A stretch of 64,000 bases of DNA from Crocodylus rhombifer (taxonomy: Eukaryota > Chordata > Crocodylia > Crocodylidae). The notes beneath the pieces were generated by a model. That model made no database searches. It was not told the DNA's origin and saw only the letters and a program-made list of their open reading frames with translations. Below are positions 49,293-60,361 of this stretch, one piece after another; positions within the stretch are counted from its first letter, which is position 1; the number at the start of each line of letters is the position of its first letter. The stretch covers positions 1-64,000 of the forward strand of contig JAVSML010038921.1 of NCBI GenBank assembly GCA_038503035.1, written 5' to 3'. The position numbers and the translations under genes were made by a program.

Positions 49293-49320
49293 CTACAGAG
49301 GAAAAGAAAAAAAAAAAAGG
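49293..49320 (-). other. Splice acceptor of the transporter exon
   Basis: Read on the minus strand, the sequence is a long T-rich polypyrimidine tract followed by CTCTGTAG and then the first codon, GGA. It is a strong vertebrate 3' splice site in the correct frame (phase 0). Confidence 0.85.
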
Positions 49321-49429
49321 GCAAAAACCATGAAGCAAAATGGTTACTGAAAGCAATACTTTCAAATCATATCCATTGAGCATTACCTTCTCCTAACTGC
49401 ATGGTGGGAGCATTGTTACATTAGTTAAT

Positions 49430-49556
49430 CTTGGATGCTTATCTTGCTGGGATCCTATGACCCCAGCTGACTTCCTGTCCTTTGGGCAGGGGGCTGGACT
49501 TGATGGTCTCCCGAGGTCCCTTCCAGCCCTAATGTCTATGAAATCTATGAAATCTA
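49430..49556 (+). mobile_element. CR1 3'-end fragment
   Basis: GGATGCTTATCTTGCTGGGA through GGTCCCTTCCAGCCCTAATG and two tandem AAATCTATG units is the 3' end of the same young CR1 subfamily seen at 43673 and 53741. It lies in the transporter intron. Confidence 0.9.
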
Positions 49557-51136
49557 AGTAAATAACAATTGCAAAAAAATGTGTTTATGATAAATGATGT
49601 TATTAGCCAAAATAACTGCTAACACTGACACACACACAGATAAGCTAAGGAAGAGGGAATGCAAGTGATAGAGACAAGCGTCTAGTTAATATCTAACACT
49701 GATGTGATTAGAAGCATATTTTAAAAGGATCATAGGCAGTTACTCAGTCAACATGCATATTAATGGAGCAGGTTCAATAATAATAAAATCAAACAGCTGT
49801 ATCATTGCCTAGATAAGTTTCATCCAAACAAAAAGAGCACTATTGGCAGATTCAATGACACATCTCTTTGGTCTAAAAATGCTATGGGGTCATAGCTAAC
49901 AGTCATCTGAAAATAAAATGCCATTAAAGTCTGATTGTGTTACCTCTGCAGCTGTCTGTATACCTCATGGGGAATTGGCCGTTGTTTCCATTGATAAGTG
50001 ATCACCCTCATAGTTGAGAGATTAGAATGTTTGGCTCTATTTAGCTGCTTAAAAATATACATCGAGTTTTCTTACTTATTTTTCTTTCAATAGTTGAATT
50101 ATATTAATTTTATCCTGTACAAAGCTCCACACTTCATGTATACTTCTTTCTTCTTGCTGCTATTGTAATGTACATCAATACAAAACTATCAAACTCTTGA
50201 ACAATAGTTAGTCAGAATAAAGATTCAGTTTAAGATAAACAGCCTTCCTGACATTTCCTTTTTATAATATAATGTTGAGAATAAAGGCTGTACTTTAATC
50301 ATCCTCTCTATGAGTATAACTGTTGATGGTGATTAAAATACAGTATAAGGGAAACAACATAAAGTTCACTTTCTCTCTACACAAATGATTACATTAATAT
50401 GCCTGGCAGCCTTGGTGGTGATAGTAAAATACCAGTTTAAGTAGCCTTTAACTGGACATAGTGGCCCAAACCCTGAGATGCTTGGGAAGGATTACATTCT
50501 ATTAATGGGATATAGCAAAGGAGACACAAATTACAAATGTATAAATGAAGGCCTCGATCCTACAAATCCTTAAACATGTGCTTCACTTATCTCATAGGAG
50601 TCATTTCACTGGGCACAACTATTCACAGGATGAGGACCTTAATTTTTCATTTTCAAAAGTAAAAGTGGCAGAAACTGCCCTCATAAATGGCAGTTCTTAC
50701 ATTTTTATTAGGTCTGTTTCTGCCTATCTCTCGTTGTGTAGTGTATCTTATTGATTGTACAGCTCCACTGATTTTGAGGAACTATTTACAGGATCAGGCA
50801 TTACCCAAAGTAACAGTGATATAATGAAACCTTTAGTCTTCACTCAGGTCAACCATTGCTGACTTCAGTGGGAATTTTAGAAACTACAGGATCACATCCA
50901 TCTTGAACATGTAGATAGCCAGTGTACAAACCATACATTATTTGTACAGAAAAAGTAGCAAAAAGATGGTTTATAAAGGCCTAGATGTCAGTTCCCACCT
51001 TCAATCAGCCCAGGTGTCATCTCTTACTTGGGAGAAGTTCCCCATAAATATCAGTAATGATACCATGCTTCTTCAAATCTTTCTTTTAAATTCTGCTTTC
51101 CCATGATACCTAGAAAAAAACTTGACAAGGGTTAGG
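49557..51136. other. Intronic/upstream DNA, no exon seen
   Basis: I looked on the minus strand here for the conserved end of the SLC32 first exon (a GWNVTNAIQ-type peptide followed by GT) and did not find it. AT-rich, with a short (CA)n at 49628-49638. Confidence 0.45.
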
Positions 51137-51804
51137 TGTCACAGATGAAAATTGTGTTGAAGGTGCTTGCTGAACGCTGTGAAGATCAGACCAGGTGTTT
51201 CTTGTCATCTGTTCATGTATTGTAAGCTGTATGTCACTGCTAAGAGCCTAATTAAAGTTCAAGATTAGTGAGGCTTTGTATGTCGTGAGGCCTAGTAAAT
51301 TTAGCAAGGCCTTGTAGAAGTAGTAGTAAGCCTTGTAGCACAGTTAAAATTAACCTTATCAGAAGAATGCAAAGGCTTGTACTGCTATTGGTCAGTCCTA
51401 AGGAGAGTTATAATGGGAGAATCTGTATGGCTGTAAGCTATCAGCATAGCTCAGAAGCTATAAATTGGCTAGCACATCCAGAAATCATTAGAAGGAAGAT
51501 GCAGCGGTGTAAGAGAAGCTACTGATTTAAAATTAGCTGCTGACCTGGATTCATTGGCTAGTGGATCTCGAGAAGCCCGAGGAATGAATACCAGGGTCCT
51601 TGCTGGTACCTCTTGGACAGTGCTGATCGGAGACATCTGACTTCACTGAGCTTTGAGAAGAGGAACTTATTATATATCAGGCTTCAGAGGGGACTGCCGA
51701 TAAGTTGCTGATGCAAATTATTATTGTCTGGCATTGTAGTCTTATTATATTATGCGTAGTTGTGTGTTTGTTAAGTCAATAAACCTTTCTTATCTTTTTA
51801 CCCC

Positions 51805-52933
51805 TGTGACCGCCGGGTTTCAAATAGCCGCTCTCGGGCAGCTTTCACTGTGGTGGTAGACGTAAAGCGCCTTACGGACTCACATTGGTTGTCACCCGAG
51901 TAGATGTCTTCTCCCCAAGTCTCCAACCCTGTACTCACCTGCCATGACTTGTTGTTCCTCAGTGTGCAGGGTTGTTTGTCGAGTGTGCTCAGTGGCCCGT
52001 AGTTCGCCCAGTGGTCACTCACAGGGCTCCACCACCCCTACACCGCAGCCTCATGCTTCCTTTGGTGTTGCATTCCTCTGTTGGCCTTTTCTCCCCCTAA
52101 GGGTAACACCTTCCGACATAGTGTTCGGTTGTCCGTAGCCTATCGCCACGCTCACCCATAAGGGCCTGCCCCTAGGCCCCCTTCCCCTTCACCCCTCCTT
52201 TTGGTAACATACCAAAAAAGAAAGGAACAGTAAACCCTCCAAGACTTTCCTACAGCTTCACTTCTTGGGGAACCCGCACCATTCCCCTATGTCCCTTCAT
52301 AACTAAATACTCAACAAAAAAAAATACGGGGCAACCCAACACTCCCTGTTCCCTTTCTATCATTCTCTGGGCTCTAACTGTGTGGGTTAGTTTCTTCCTG
52401 ACCCGTTGCCTTCGGTATTCCCTCTTGTCAGCTCATCAACCCAGTTGGGGTCTGGCGGCGATGCCCACCTCGACTGTAAACCCCCTCCAGCTCGCCTGGG
52501 GTCTTCTTCCCCCTGACGTAGCTTCCTCCACACCCCGTCGTCCCCGCGCTCCCACCTGGGGCCAGCTCTGTCTCCAGGTGCCACTCCAGCAATGCTTCCA
52601 GCCGGCGTGCCTGTTGCTCCTTTGCTGTCCCATGAGAGCTCCGCCCAGTCCTGTCAGCATCTCTCCCTGCTTGCCCAGCTCCACAGGTCCTGCGGGGAGA
52701 GTCCTTTCTGTTGCCGGCTTTGGCTGCAGCTCCTTCCCCATGCCATCCGCCCCCTCCGGGGCATCGGCCGCCATTTTTATCCCTGCTGGCAGGCATCTGA
52801 TGCTGATGTCACCAGCCAGCCGTAATTGAATAAAAAGGCGGCTGATGAGACATGCGGGCTTTTCCTTCTGCCCCTTGCATACTGTGCCCTGAGCTGCCGG
52901 TAAGTATCTCCCATTACTTTGTCTCCTGGGACA
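51805..52933 (-). repeat. 3' LTR of the Gmr1-like element
   Basis: 1129 bp. It aligns to 57756-58662 along its length with many substitutions. It has about 240 extra bases at roughly 52357-52596 that the other LTR lacks. On the minus strand it starts TGTCCCAGGAGACAAAG and ends CGGTCACA. A TATA-like TTTTTATTCAATTACGG lies at about 52822-52838. Confidence 0.85.
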
Positions 52934-52955
52934 TAACACCCCCCGCCAGCTGCCT
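52934..52955 (-). promoter_or_regulatory. Polypurine tract next to the 3' LTR
   Basis: On the minus strand, GGCGGGGGGTGTTA directly precedes the LTR start TGTCCCAGG. This is the expected position of the plus-strand primer of an LTR retrotransposon. Confidence 0.6.
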
Positions 52956-53041
52956 TGTGGCGGTTCTGTGAGCTATGCGTCCCTGTTACCTGTGATCGTC
53001 TGTGAGGCGCAACGCCTTGGCCAACCATCGTTTCGTCCCAC

Positions 53042-53480
53042 GCCCTAGTAACATCTAGACAAGAAGTCAGCCATTATGTTGTCTTCCCCAGGGTGGTACA
53101 CAATATAGAATTTGAAGGGTTGTAATTCCAACGCCCACTGCATTATCTGCGCATTATCGATTTTGGCGGAGCTGAGCCATTTCAGGGACGCATGGTCAGT
53201 GATGAGCATAAACCGCCTCCTGAGCAAGTAATAACGTAAGTGCTCCACCGCCCACTGGATAGTAAGGCATTCCCGTTCCACTGTCGCATACCTAGTTTTG
53301 ACTGGCAGCAATTTCTGGCTTGTGTAGGCCACAGGCCGGTCCAAGTCTGCATCTCATTGGGTAAGTGTCGCCCCAATAGCGGCATCGGAGGCATCTGTCT
53401 GTAACGTAAAAGGTTTATTAAAATCAGGGGTGTGTATAATCACATCCTCACATAGGGCCCTTTTTAAGGCCTGAAAGCTC
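53042..53480 (-). pseudogene. RNase H domain of the Gmr1-like pol
   Basis: The minus-strand frame shows FTLQTDASDAAIGATLTQ, VERECLTIQWAVEHL and LITDHASLKWL. These are the acidic positions of a Ty3/gypsy RNase H. It ends YHPGEDNIMADFLSR, and the gene stops just before the polypurine tract. One in-frame TGA follows LTQ near 53352. No integrase follows, which fixes the gene order. Confidence 0.88.
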
Positions 53481-54945
53481 TGGAACATCGCTCCCGTCCA
53501 CTTGACCCCCTTCCGGTTTGACCCCTTTAGGGCCTCTGATAGGGGTGCCACTATGTTCGAAAACTGTGGCATGAATCTACAATAATAAGTTACCAGGCCC
53601 AAAAATGATCGTAGCTGCTTGAGTGTTTGCGGGGCCTGGAAAGAACGAATGGCTTTGACCTTATCCTCCAATGGCCAGATGGTCCCCTGCCCTACAAGGA
53701 ACCCTAGGTACTTGGTGTACATGTGTGCAATCGCGCACTTCATAGATTTCATAGATTTAATAGACATCAGGGCTGGAAGGGACCTTGAGAGATCATCGAG
53801 TCCAGCCCCCTCCCCAAAGGGCAGGAAGTCAGCTGGGGTTATAGGATCCCAGCAAGATAAGCATCCAATTTACTCTTGAAGGTGTTCAATGTAGGTGCTT
53901 GAACCACCTCCACTGGCAGATTGTTCCAGACCTTGGGGGCTCGGACAGTAAAGAAATTCTTCCTTATGTCCAGCCTGAAGCGGTCTTGCAGGAGTTTGTG
54001 ACCGTTCGACCTCGTCATCCCTTGGGGCGCTCTGGTGAACAGACGTTCCCCCAGATCCTGGTGGTCACCCCTGATAAACTTATAGGTGGCCATCAGATCA
54101 CCCCTGAGCCTACGCTTTTCCAGGCTAAAGAGTCCCATGTCTCTCAGCCTATCATCGTAAGATCTGTTTTCCTGACCTCTGATCATGCGCATGGCTCTCC
54201 TCTGGACTCTCTCAAGTTTCTCCACATCCTTTTTGAATTGTGGAGCCCAAAACTGGACGCAGTACTCCAGCTGCGGCCTCACCAAGGCTGAGTACAAGGG
54301 GAGAATGACGTCCCGGGATTTGCTCGAGAAGCATCTATGGATGCAAGCCAGCATTTTGGTCGCTTTATTAGCCGCAGCATTGCATTGCAGGCTCATGTTC
54401 ATCTTGGGGGGGGGTCACAGTCAGACCTGCCCTCCTTAGCTCCATCAACACAGCTCTAAGGGTGCATAGATGCTGGCCCCGTGACCGAGTAAATATGACA
54501 ATGTTGTCAATATATACTGCGGCGTATTCTGTGTATAGCACCAGAATGCACTCCATTAGCAGCTGGAAGGTGGCGGCAGCCCCGTGTAGTCCGAACGGCA
54601 TCTTCACAAATTCATATAGACCCCAGGGGGTTCCAAAGGCCACCTTGGGGTGGTCACACGGCCGTATGGGAATCTGCCAATATCCCTTGGCCAGGTCTAA
54701 CATGGTTATGAACCTTTTGCCCTGATCCATTCCACTAATTCCATTACCTGCGGCATGGGAAAAGCGTCAAACATAGCTATTTCGTTCAACTGGCGATAAT
54801 CTACACAGAGCCTTAGGGTTCCATCTGTTTTTCGTACCGGTACCAGGGAACTTCACCACGGGCTTTGAGATGGCTTGATGACACCTAGTACCTGCATCTT
54901 CCCCACCTCCTGACGTGCCTCTCCTGTTGAATGATGGGGTATCGG
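53480..54945 (-). pseudogene. Reverse transcriptase of the Gmr1-like pol, split by CR1
   Basis: The N-terminal part (about 54945-54406) has the LCVDYRQLNE-type motif, MLDLAKGYWQIPI, VAFGTPWGLYEFVKMPFGL and the catalytic box as YIDN instead of YIDD. The C-terminal part (53740-53480) continues CAIAHMYTKYLGFLVGQG and LRSFLGLVTYYCRFMPQFS. Between them lies the CR1. A frameshift near 54740-54850 breaks the N-terminal part. The altered catalytic Asp and the breaks mean it is inactive. Confidence 0.88.
53741..54402 (-). mobile_element. CR1 LINE inserted in the reverse transcriptase
   Basis: A minus-strand 5'-truncated CR1 with an open 187-codon C-terminal ORF2 (MNMSLQCNAAANKATKMLAC onward, ending AYLAGIL). 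Its tail has tandem AAATCTATG units. It closely matches 43673-44269. The host frame reads TVTPP before it and KCAIAH after it. A 3-base CTT is repeated at 53738-53740 and 54403-54405, consistent with a very short target duplication. Confidence 0.92.
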
Positions 54946-55422
54946 CCACCATCGATCACGCACTATTGCACCTGGAGGTGTATGTATGGAGTGGTACATG
55001 TCTCTTACCCATCTGGGATCCTACGAAAAAACCTCCTTAAATTCTTCGAGGAGGTCCCACTTTTCCCTTTTCTGAGTTGTAGTTAGTTCGTTATTCACAC
55101 GAACATCTCTCAAGGATCCTGTGACCTCTGGTCCTGGGCTGAGTTCTTGCTGTCCAAGGCCCTCAACTGTCTCTTCCCTAAATGCCACTCACCCTTCAGG
55201 CTGTTGCCATTCTCGTAACAGATTAACATGGTAAATCTGTTTCGTTCGCTGATGGCCTGGTCGATAAACCTCATAGTCGACCGGGCCGACTCTTCATATA
55301 ATTTCAAATGGCTCTTGCCACTTGGTTAATAGCTTGCTGTGCAAAGTGTGTAATAGAACCAGTACCTTCTGCCCCCGTTGCAACTCCCACTCCTTGGAAC
55401 ACAGGTCATACCTTTCCTTTTG

Positions 55423-56452
55423 TCATTGTTGGGCCTGCTGCAGATTGCCTGCAGCCAGCTCTCTTGTGCTCTGGACACGGCGTTGGAATGCTTGTTGATA
55501 TCTTGATGGGCTGGAGATAATCGCAGGACCCTGTTCCCATTCTTCTCGGAGGATCTGCAACAAACCCCGTGGCTGGTGGCCTAACACAAGTTTGAAAGGG
55601 GAATACCCTAGAGATTCTGAGGGGGCATCCCTAAGTACAAACAAAGCCAGCGGGAACATCAAGTCCCAATGTCATACTGGCTTAACACCTTTTTAAGGGT
55701 TCCGTTCAGTTGATCTACTAACCTGTTGGTCTGGGGGTGATAGACTGACATCCACAGCTGTTTGATCCGCAGGGTCTGACACACTCCTTGTAGAACCTCG
55801 GACATAAAATTTCAACTTTGGTCCATCAGGATCTCATGGGGAATCCCCATGCACGCTATCCATTTCACCTATTCTTCTGCAATCCGAGGTGCCATTACGG
55901 ACCTCAATGGCACTGCGTCGGGATATCTCATTGCATAATCCACGAACACCAGGATATACTGGTGTCTGCTACTGCTGCGAGGTAGCAGCCCGACAACATC
56001 CATGGCGATCCATGAAAAGGGCAGGTCAATAATGGGCATTGGTCTCATCGGGGCTTGAGATCTTCCTTAGCCTTTTGGCATTCAGGGCACCCTGCGCATC
56101 GGAGGGCCACGTCTTCCCCCATTTTTAGCCAGAAAAACCATTGGGATATCTTATCCATGGTTCAATCCCTCCCCATATGGCCCCCAAGTGAATTGGTGTG
56201 TGCCAGTTGCCACACTGCCTTCCAGAAACAAGAAGGCACCACTAGTTGTACTCTGTCTTCCTTCTCTGCCCTGCCTGGTTGAACCCAGTATAAGAGGTTG
56301 TGTCTTACCTCAAAACGGCTCCCAGGATCAGAGCCTGATGTCGGCTGATGAAACTCGTCTTTTGCCCGTGTCCGTAGTTCTTGCAGTTCAGGATCTTCTT
56401 CCTGTGCTTTCCGGAACTGTTGTCTACTGGCGATGTCCTGCAGGTCCACCAT
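55423..56452 (-). pseudogene. Integrase of the Gmr1-like pol
   Basis: On the minus strand the order is an HHCC zinc-binding domain (HTNSLGGH near 56210-56185, CAGCPEC near 56095-56075) and then the catalytic core. The core has WIAMDVVGLLP (first Asp), ILMDQS (second Asp) and YHPQTNRLVDQLNGTLKK, where the third acidic residue is Asp rather than the usual Glu. A C-terminal region (FVLRDAPSESLGYSPFKLVL) follows. Several stops interrupt it. It lies upstream of the reverse transcriptase. Confidence 0.85.
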
Positions 56453-56677
56453 GGCCTCCCCATTTCCCTCAGTGGTTCTCTCTCCTTCCGCTGGGTCACT
56501 GAGCCAGCCCTCTCACACCCTTAAAGCTCTGTGAGCGACCTCGATGTCCCACACCCAGTCCATTACATCGTACAGTGGTGCCCAATCTCTACCCAAGAGC
56601 ATACTGCATGCTAGACGGGGCGCAAGGCCCACCAACAGCTCCCCGTGGTGCTCCATAACTCGGAGACTTGTCCACAC

Positions 56678-56890
56678 TCAATGTATTTTCTGGGTTTCTC
56701 CATGAAGGCAGGACACCCTCACTGGCTCTGCTCGACAACTGTGGACATCTTTCAAAAGGTCAGCCTTAACCAGCGACTGAGCACAACTGGAATCTAACAC
56801 CACCCATACTGGGTGGCCCTTGATCCAGGCTCTTACTACAGGGCATCCCCATACCGGGCTCTCAGCTCCTGTCCCATAACTGCAGTCCAT
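56678..56890 (-). pseudogene. Protease of the Gmr1-like element
   Basis: The frame shows GHPVWVVLDSSCAQSLV, the aspartic protease active-site region with DSS in place of D(S/T)G, followed by KADLL. Short and degenerate. Its position between gag and integrase fits the family. Confidence 0.7.
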
Positions 56891-56939
56891 GGGGTCCCCC
56901 AGACCGGGCTCCTTGGGGGACTCAGCCCTTCCTCATGGG

Positions 56940-57705
56940 GAACTCTATGGCAGCCACCTCTCAGAGGCCAACCCCGTACACTTCCATGGAAAATGTCCCA
57001 TCCAGCCACAATGGCAGCATACCATATCCCCTCCCGGAGCCCTATAACTGGGCTTCCATCGTTCTGCCTCTCTTGCCAGTGGTACCGGAAATGGGGACCC
57101 ATGTATCTCTTGCAGGTAATACAATTCCACAGCTGCGAAAGCCTCAGCCAATGTCAGTGCTTCATCACAGGACTCCAGTGCTGGGTCCTCTCTTCCAAGT
57201 CATTTATGAATTTTTCCGATCTTATCCACGAGGGTCGCCAGCATGCAAGTTGCCAGATTGATCCATTTTCCGAAGAGATCCCAGAGCTGCTGGAGCAACA
57301 ACAGCGGTCACCTGTCCTCCGCCCCCTTCTTAGCCTGGAAAAGTCATCGGTAGTGTTCTGGGCTGATCTCCAGGCGATAGAGGATAGCAGCTTTGACCAC
57401 CTCGTAATCTTGGGCTTCCTCTCAGGTCAAGGCCCTATAGGCTGCTTGGGCCTTACCCACCACCAGGGCCCCCAATTGGCTAGCCTAGTATCCTTTGTCG
57501 AGGCCCATGTTAACAGCATGCTGCTCAAAGGCCTCGATGTATGCCTCTGGGTCATCTTCAGATGTCATCTTGGGCATTTTAAAGGTCAACAGGCTGTGCA
57601 GCATCCAATCTTGCTGCTGCTCCAGTATATGTTGCTGGGACCCCACAATCTGCATCAGGGCCTTCAGGTTCTGTCCCAGTAGATCCACTGGAGCCATCTC
57701 AGCAG
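56940..57705 (-). pseudogene. Gag of the Gmr1-like element
   Basis: The likely start is the Met of MAPVDLLGQNLKALMQIV near 57700. A capsid-type block PKMTSEDDPEAYIEAFEQHA follows, then a frameshifted region. The nucleocapsid part has CHCGWMGHFPWKC within a perfect C-x2-C-x4-H-x4-C knuckle (near 57040-57000). At least one stop (57485) and frame changes break it. Confidence 0.8.
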
Positions 57706-57740
57706 GTTGCATGTCAGCCGGGTGGCCCTCCAAGGTTTTT

Positions 57741-57755
57741 CCGGCCAATGCACCA
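57741..57755 (-). promoter_or_regulatory. Primer-binding site, tRNA-Gly(GCC)
   Basis: On the minus strand TGGTGCATTGGCCGG follows the 5' LTR directly. It is a 15/15 complement of the tRNA-Gly(GCC) 3' end including CCA, as I know that sequence. It sits about 40 bases before the probable gag start. Confidence 0.85.
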
Positions 57756-58662
57756 CTTTTTGGCCGGGTTTCGAATAGCTGCTCTCGGGCAGCATTCGCT
57801 CTGGTGGTAGATGTCAAGCACATTACAGACTTGTGTTGTCACCTGAGTAGATGTCTTCCTCCCAAGTCTCCAACCCCGTACTTTCCTGCCATGACTTGTT
57901 GTTCCTCAGTGTGCGGGGTTGTTCGTTGAGTGCACTTGATGGCCCGTAGTTCGCCTGGTGGTTGCTCACGGGGCTCCACCACCCCTACACTCCAGCCTCA
58001 CGTCTCCTTTGGTGTTGCATTGGTCTGTCAGCCTTTTCTCCCCCTATGGGGTAACACCTTCCAACTTAGTGTTCGGGCGTCCGTAGCCTATCGCCATGCT
58101 CACCTGTATGGGCCTGCCACTAGGTCGCCTTTGCCTTCACCCCTCCTTCGGGGAGCATACCAAAAAAAAAGGAACAGTAAACCCTCTGAGACTTTCCTAC
58201 AGCCTTGCTCCTTGGGGAACCCGCACCCTTCCCCTATGTCTCTTCAGCCAGGGTAACTAAATACTCAACAAAAAAAAATAGGGGGCAACCCAACACTCCC
58301 CGTTCCCTACTTCTGGCTGACATGCCTGTTGCTCCTTTGCTGTCCCATAAGGACTCCCACCGGGGTGCTCTGCCCAGTCCTGTTAGCATCTGTCCCTGCT
58401 TGCCTGGCTCCACAGGTCCCGCGGGGAGAGTCCCTTCTGTTGCTGGCGTCGGCTGCAGCTCCTTCCCCGTCCCATCCGCATTCTCCATGGCATTGGCGGC
58501 CATTTTTATCCCTGCCGGCCAGCATCTGATGCTGATGTCACAGGCCAGCTGTAATTGAATAAAAAGGTGGCTGACGAGCCACGTGGGCTCTTCCTTCCAC
58601 CCCTCGCATACTATGCCCCAAGCTGCTGGTACGTATCTCCTATTACTTCATCTCCTGGGACA
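57756..58662 (-). repeat. 5' LTR of the Gmr1-like element
   Basis: 907 bp, from TGTCCCAGGAG (minus strand, at 58662) to the primer-binding site. A TATA-like TTTTTATTCAATTACAG lies at about 58551-58567. The inner edge is diverged (AACCCGGCCAAAAAG against AACCCGGCGGTCACA in the other LTR), so it is placed from the primer-binding site. Confidence 0.8.
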
Positions 58663-58716
58663 ACCCCTGACCACTCTCTCAATCCTGAACCCTCCGCTGG
58701 TGGCTGGGACATAAAT

Positions 58717-58734
58717 TGGCATCACAAACAGGAT
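58717..58734 (+). promoter_or_regulatory. Probable primer-binding site of the ERV
   Basis: TGGCATCACAAACAGGAT lies 5 bases after the LTR end. It begins with the obligatory TGG. It resembles, but does not clearly match, tRNA-Lys or tRNA-Ser 3' ends, so the primer is left unassigned. Confidence 0.55.
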
Positions 58735-58739
58735 TGAGA

Positions 58740-60349
58740 GACTCTGGTCTGGAGAGAAAGGTTGGAATGGAGAGAGTTGGATGGGCCCCATTGGTGGCTT
58801 TGCTTAAGGAAGTGATAGGGACGGAGAATCCTGGGTGGGATAAGGATAGATTGAGGCCTGTCTGGAGTGACCTGGGAACTGTACCCAATCAATGGGCTAG
58901 GTTTGCCACTGCTGCCCAAGGTAAGCCCAAGAAGGGGTGCCTGTTGTGGCTGCTGGCCATGTGCCTGCACTTAGGGGCCAAAGAGAATGCCCAGCTCCGG
59001 GAAAAGATCACTCGATGAGTAAGGAGTTGGAGGACATGAGGGATTCCAGCAGTGTGGCATGTGGGGCTGTGCTAGCTGCCCAGAGTTGCTTGGAAACATT
59101 AGAAAGGGGGGAAGGAAAAATTATGATCGCACACGTGGCCGCTTCCTTCCAGAAGAGGGCACAGTTAGCACAGGCTGTGGAGCAACCCTCGAGAAAGTGC
59201 GACAGTGTCTGTATGGAGAGGAACCAGGAACTGAGCTCTGGGAAGATCAAGGGGAGGGGACACATGGAGGGGAGGAGATTGATGATGAGCCTAGTGCTGA
59301 ACTGTCCCTGTATGTCCCCACCCAGAGTGAGGAAACTAGCCAGGCCTTCCCCGTGGTGGTAATTTGCTCAGAGCCACAAGGAGGGAATCCCTGAACAGAG
59401 CTGTGTTCCTTTACCCATATGGAGATTCAAGATATACAGGAACAGCATAAGTCGAAACGGGGAGAGCCAGTGATATACTGGCTAGTTCAAATGTATAGTG
59501 AAGGAGCCTCTGCAATTTCAGTAAGTCGAGCAGCAGCTGCTCAACTAGTCCTGCTCCCCAAGCTCCAGCTGAATCAGTTTGCAGGAGGTGATGAAAATGT
59601 TACTTTGTTTTCTGCTGCACTGCAAGCAACTGCGGCCAGTTACAGTAATGTTGAAGAAAAGCTTAACTCTGCCCCTCGGGCACGGGCCAATTTAGAGGAG
59701 GCTGTCTGCTGCTTTTATCAGCACTAACTGAAATCATTTGTGCAACAGTTTGGACTCACACGCCAGATGCAGAAGTCATGACAGCACTGTGGTGGACACG
59801 TTTTGCTGGCGAGGACCAACAGAGTGCACCTCAGCCCTGTTGGCCTTGGAGCCAGAGGCAGTGAATCACCTGGTAAGAAATGCTATCTGGCGATTAGTGC
59901 AGCTTTTACCCATTTTGCAGAAGCCAGGGGGTGCCAAGCCAATGAAAACCGCCAAGGTCATGGAGGTGGCCTCAGCAAAAGGTGAACCCCCTGACCCCCC
60001 TGAATTGTTGGGAAAATCTGGGGAAGGCCGGCCCAAGACTCCACGAGTAAGAATGTAGAAAGACTTATTAGCTGCCAGTTTCAATAAGGTCCAAATCGAT
60101 GGACTGCCCACCAATGTCCTGCGAGGTCTGTGGGCTAAACACTGTAACGAAGGGGCAAGCCCAAAAGCGGAGCCTTCTGAGCTACTGGCAGTGCCACTAG
60201 AGGGATTTTCTAAGGGCAAAGCTGTTGACATTTTCCCAGGCACATACAAGGCTGCCAGCCTTTGCCCCACCCACATTACATGGCCTAGGGAGTCCAGCCA
60301 GCCTGACCCCCCAAAGAAAGGAGCCACAATGGGGGCAGTAGCGGGCTAG
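58740..60349 (+). pseudogene. ERV gag remnant
   Basis: Fragmented frames follow the primer-binding site in all three frames: 58741-59018, then 59059-59727 with one stop, then 59738-60349 with one stop. The region RGEPVIYWLVQMYSEGA (about 59458-59510) has the look of a retroviral capsid helix. No CCHC knuckle was seen. Assignment rests mainly on position before protease. Confidence 0.65.
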
Positions 60350-60361
60350 GGATCAGTATCT

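Larger units (their letters stand above)
51805..58662 (-). mobile_element. Gmr1-like Ty3/gypsy LTR retrotransposon, full length but decayed
   Basis: A complete minus-strand element, 6858 bp including a 662-bp nested CR1. Two LTRs flank it, with a perfect 5-bp target duplication ACCCC at 51800-51804 and 58663-58667. Coding order on the minus strand is gag with a CCHC knuckle, protease, integrase, reverse transcriptase, RNase H. Having integrase before reverse transcriptase is the hallmark of the Gmr1 group first described from Atlantic cod; ordinary Ty3/gypsy elements have integrase last. All genes carry stops or frameshifts, so the copy is dead. Confidence 0.88.
51137..58711 (+). mobile_element. 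5' LTR of an endogenous retrovirus, split by a retrotransposon
   Basis: The LTR begins TGTCACAGATG at 51137 and reaches GCTGGGACA at 58711; the 4-base ends TGTC/GACA are inverted. The two real pieces are 51137-51804 and 58668-58711 (about 710 bp). The piece between is the minus-strand retrotransposon. A TATA-like AGCTATAAATTGG sits near 51468 and a polyadenylation signal AATAAA at about 51779. The 3' LTR lies beyond the window. Confidence 0.8.

Noticed and set aside
53899..54291. 130-codon plus-strand frame (and its twin at 43725-44117, minus strand)
   Set aside because: Antisense of CR1 ORF2; present wherever this CR1 segment occurs.
56813..57682. 289-codon plus-strand frame
   Set aside because: Antisense shadow of the minus-strand gag region, whose CCHC knuckle and capsid block are recognisable.
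57756..57823. Gag start at 57823, inside the LTR
   Set aside because: The frame is open by chance into the LTR; the primer-binding site at 57741-57755 shows gag must begin later, probably near 57700.
58717..58734. Assigning the ERV primer to tRNA-Lys or tRNA-Ser
   Set aside because: Only the first four bases and scattered later positions agree; not good enough to name the tRNA.
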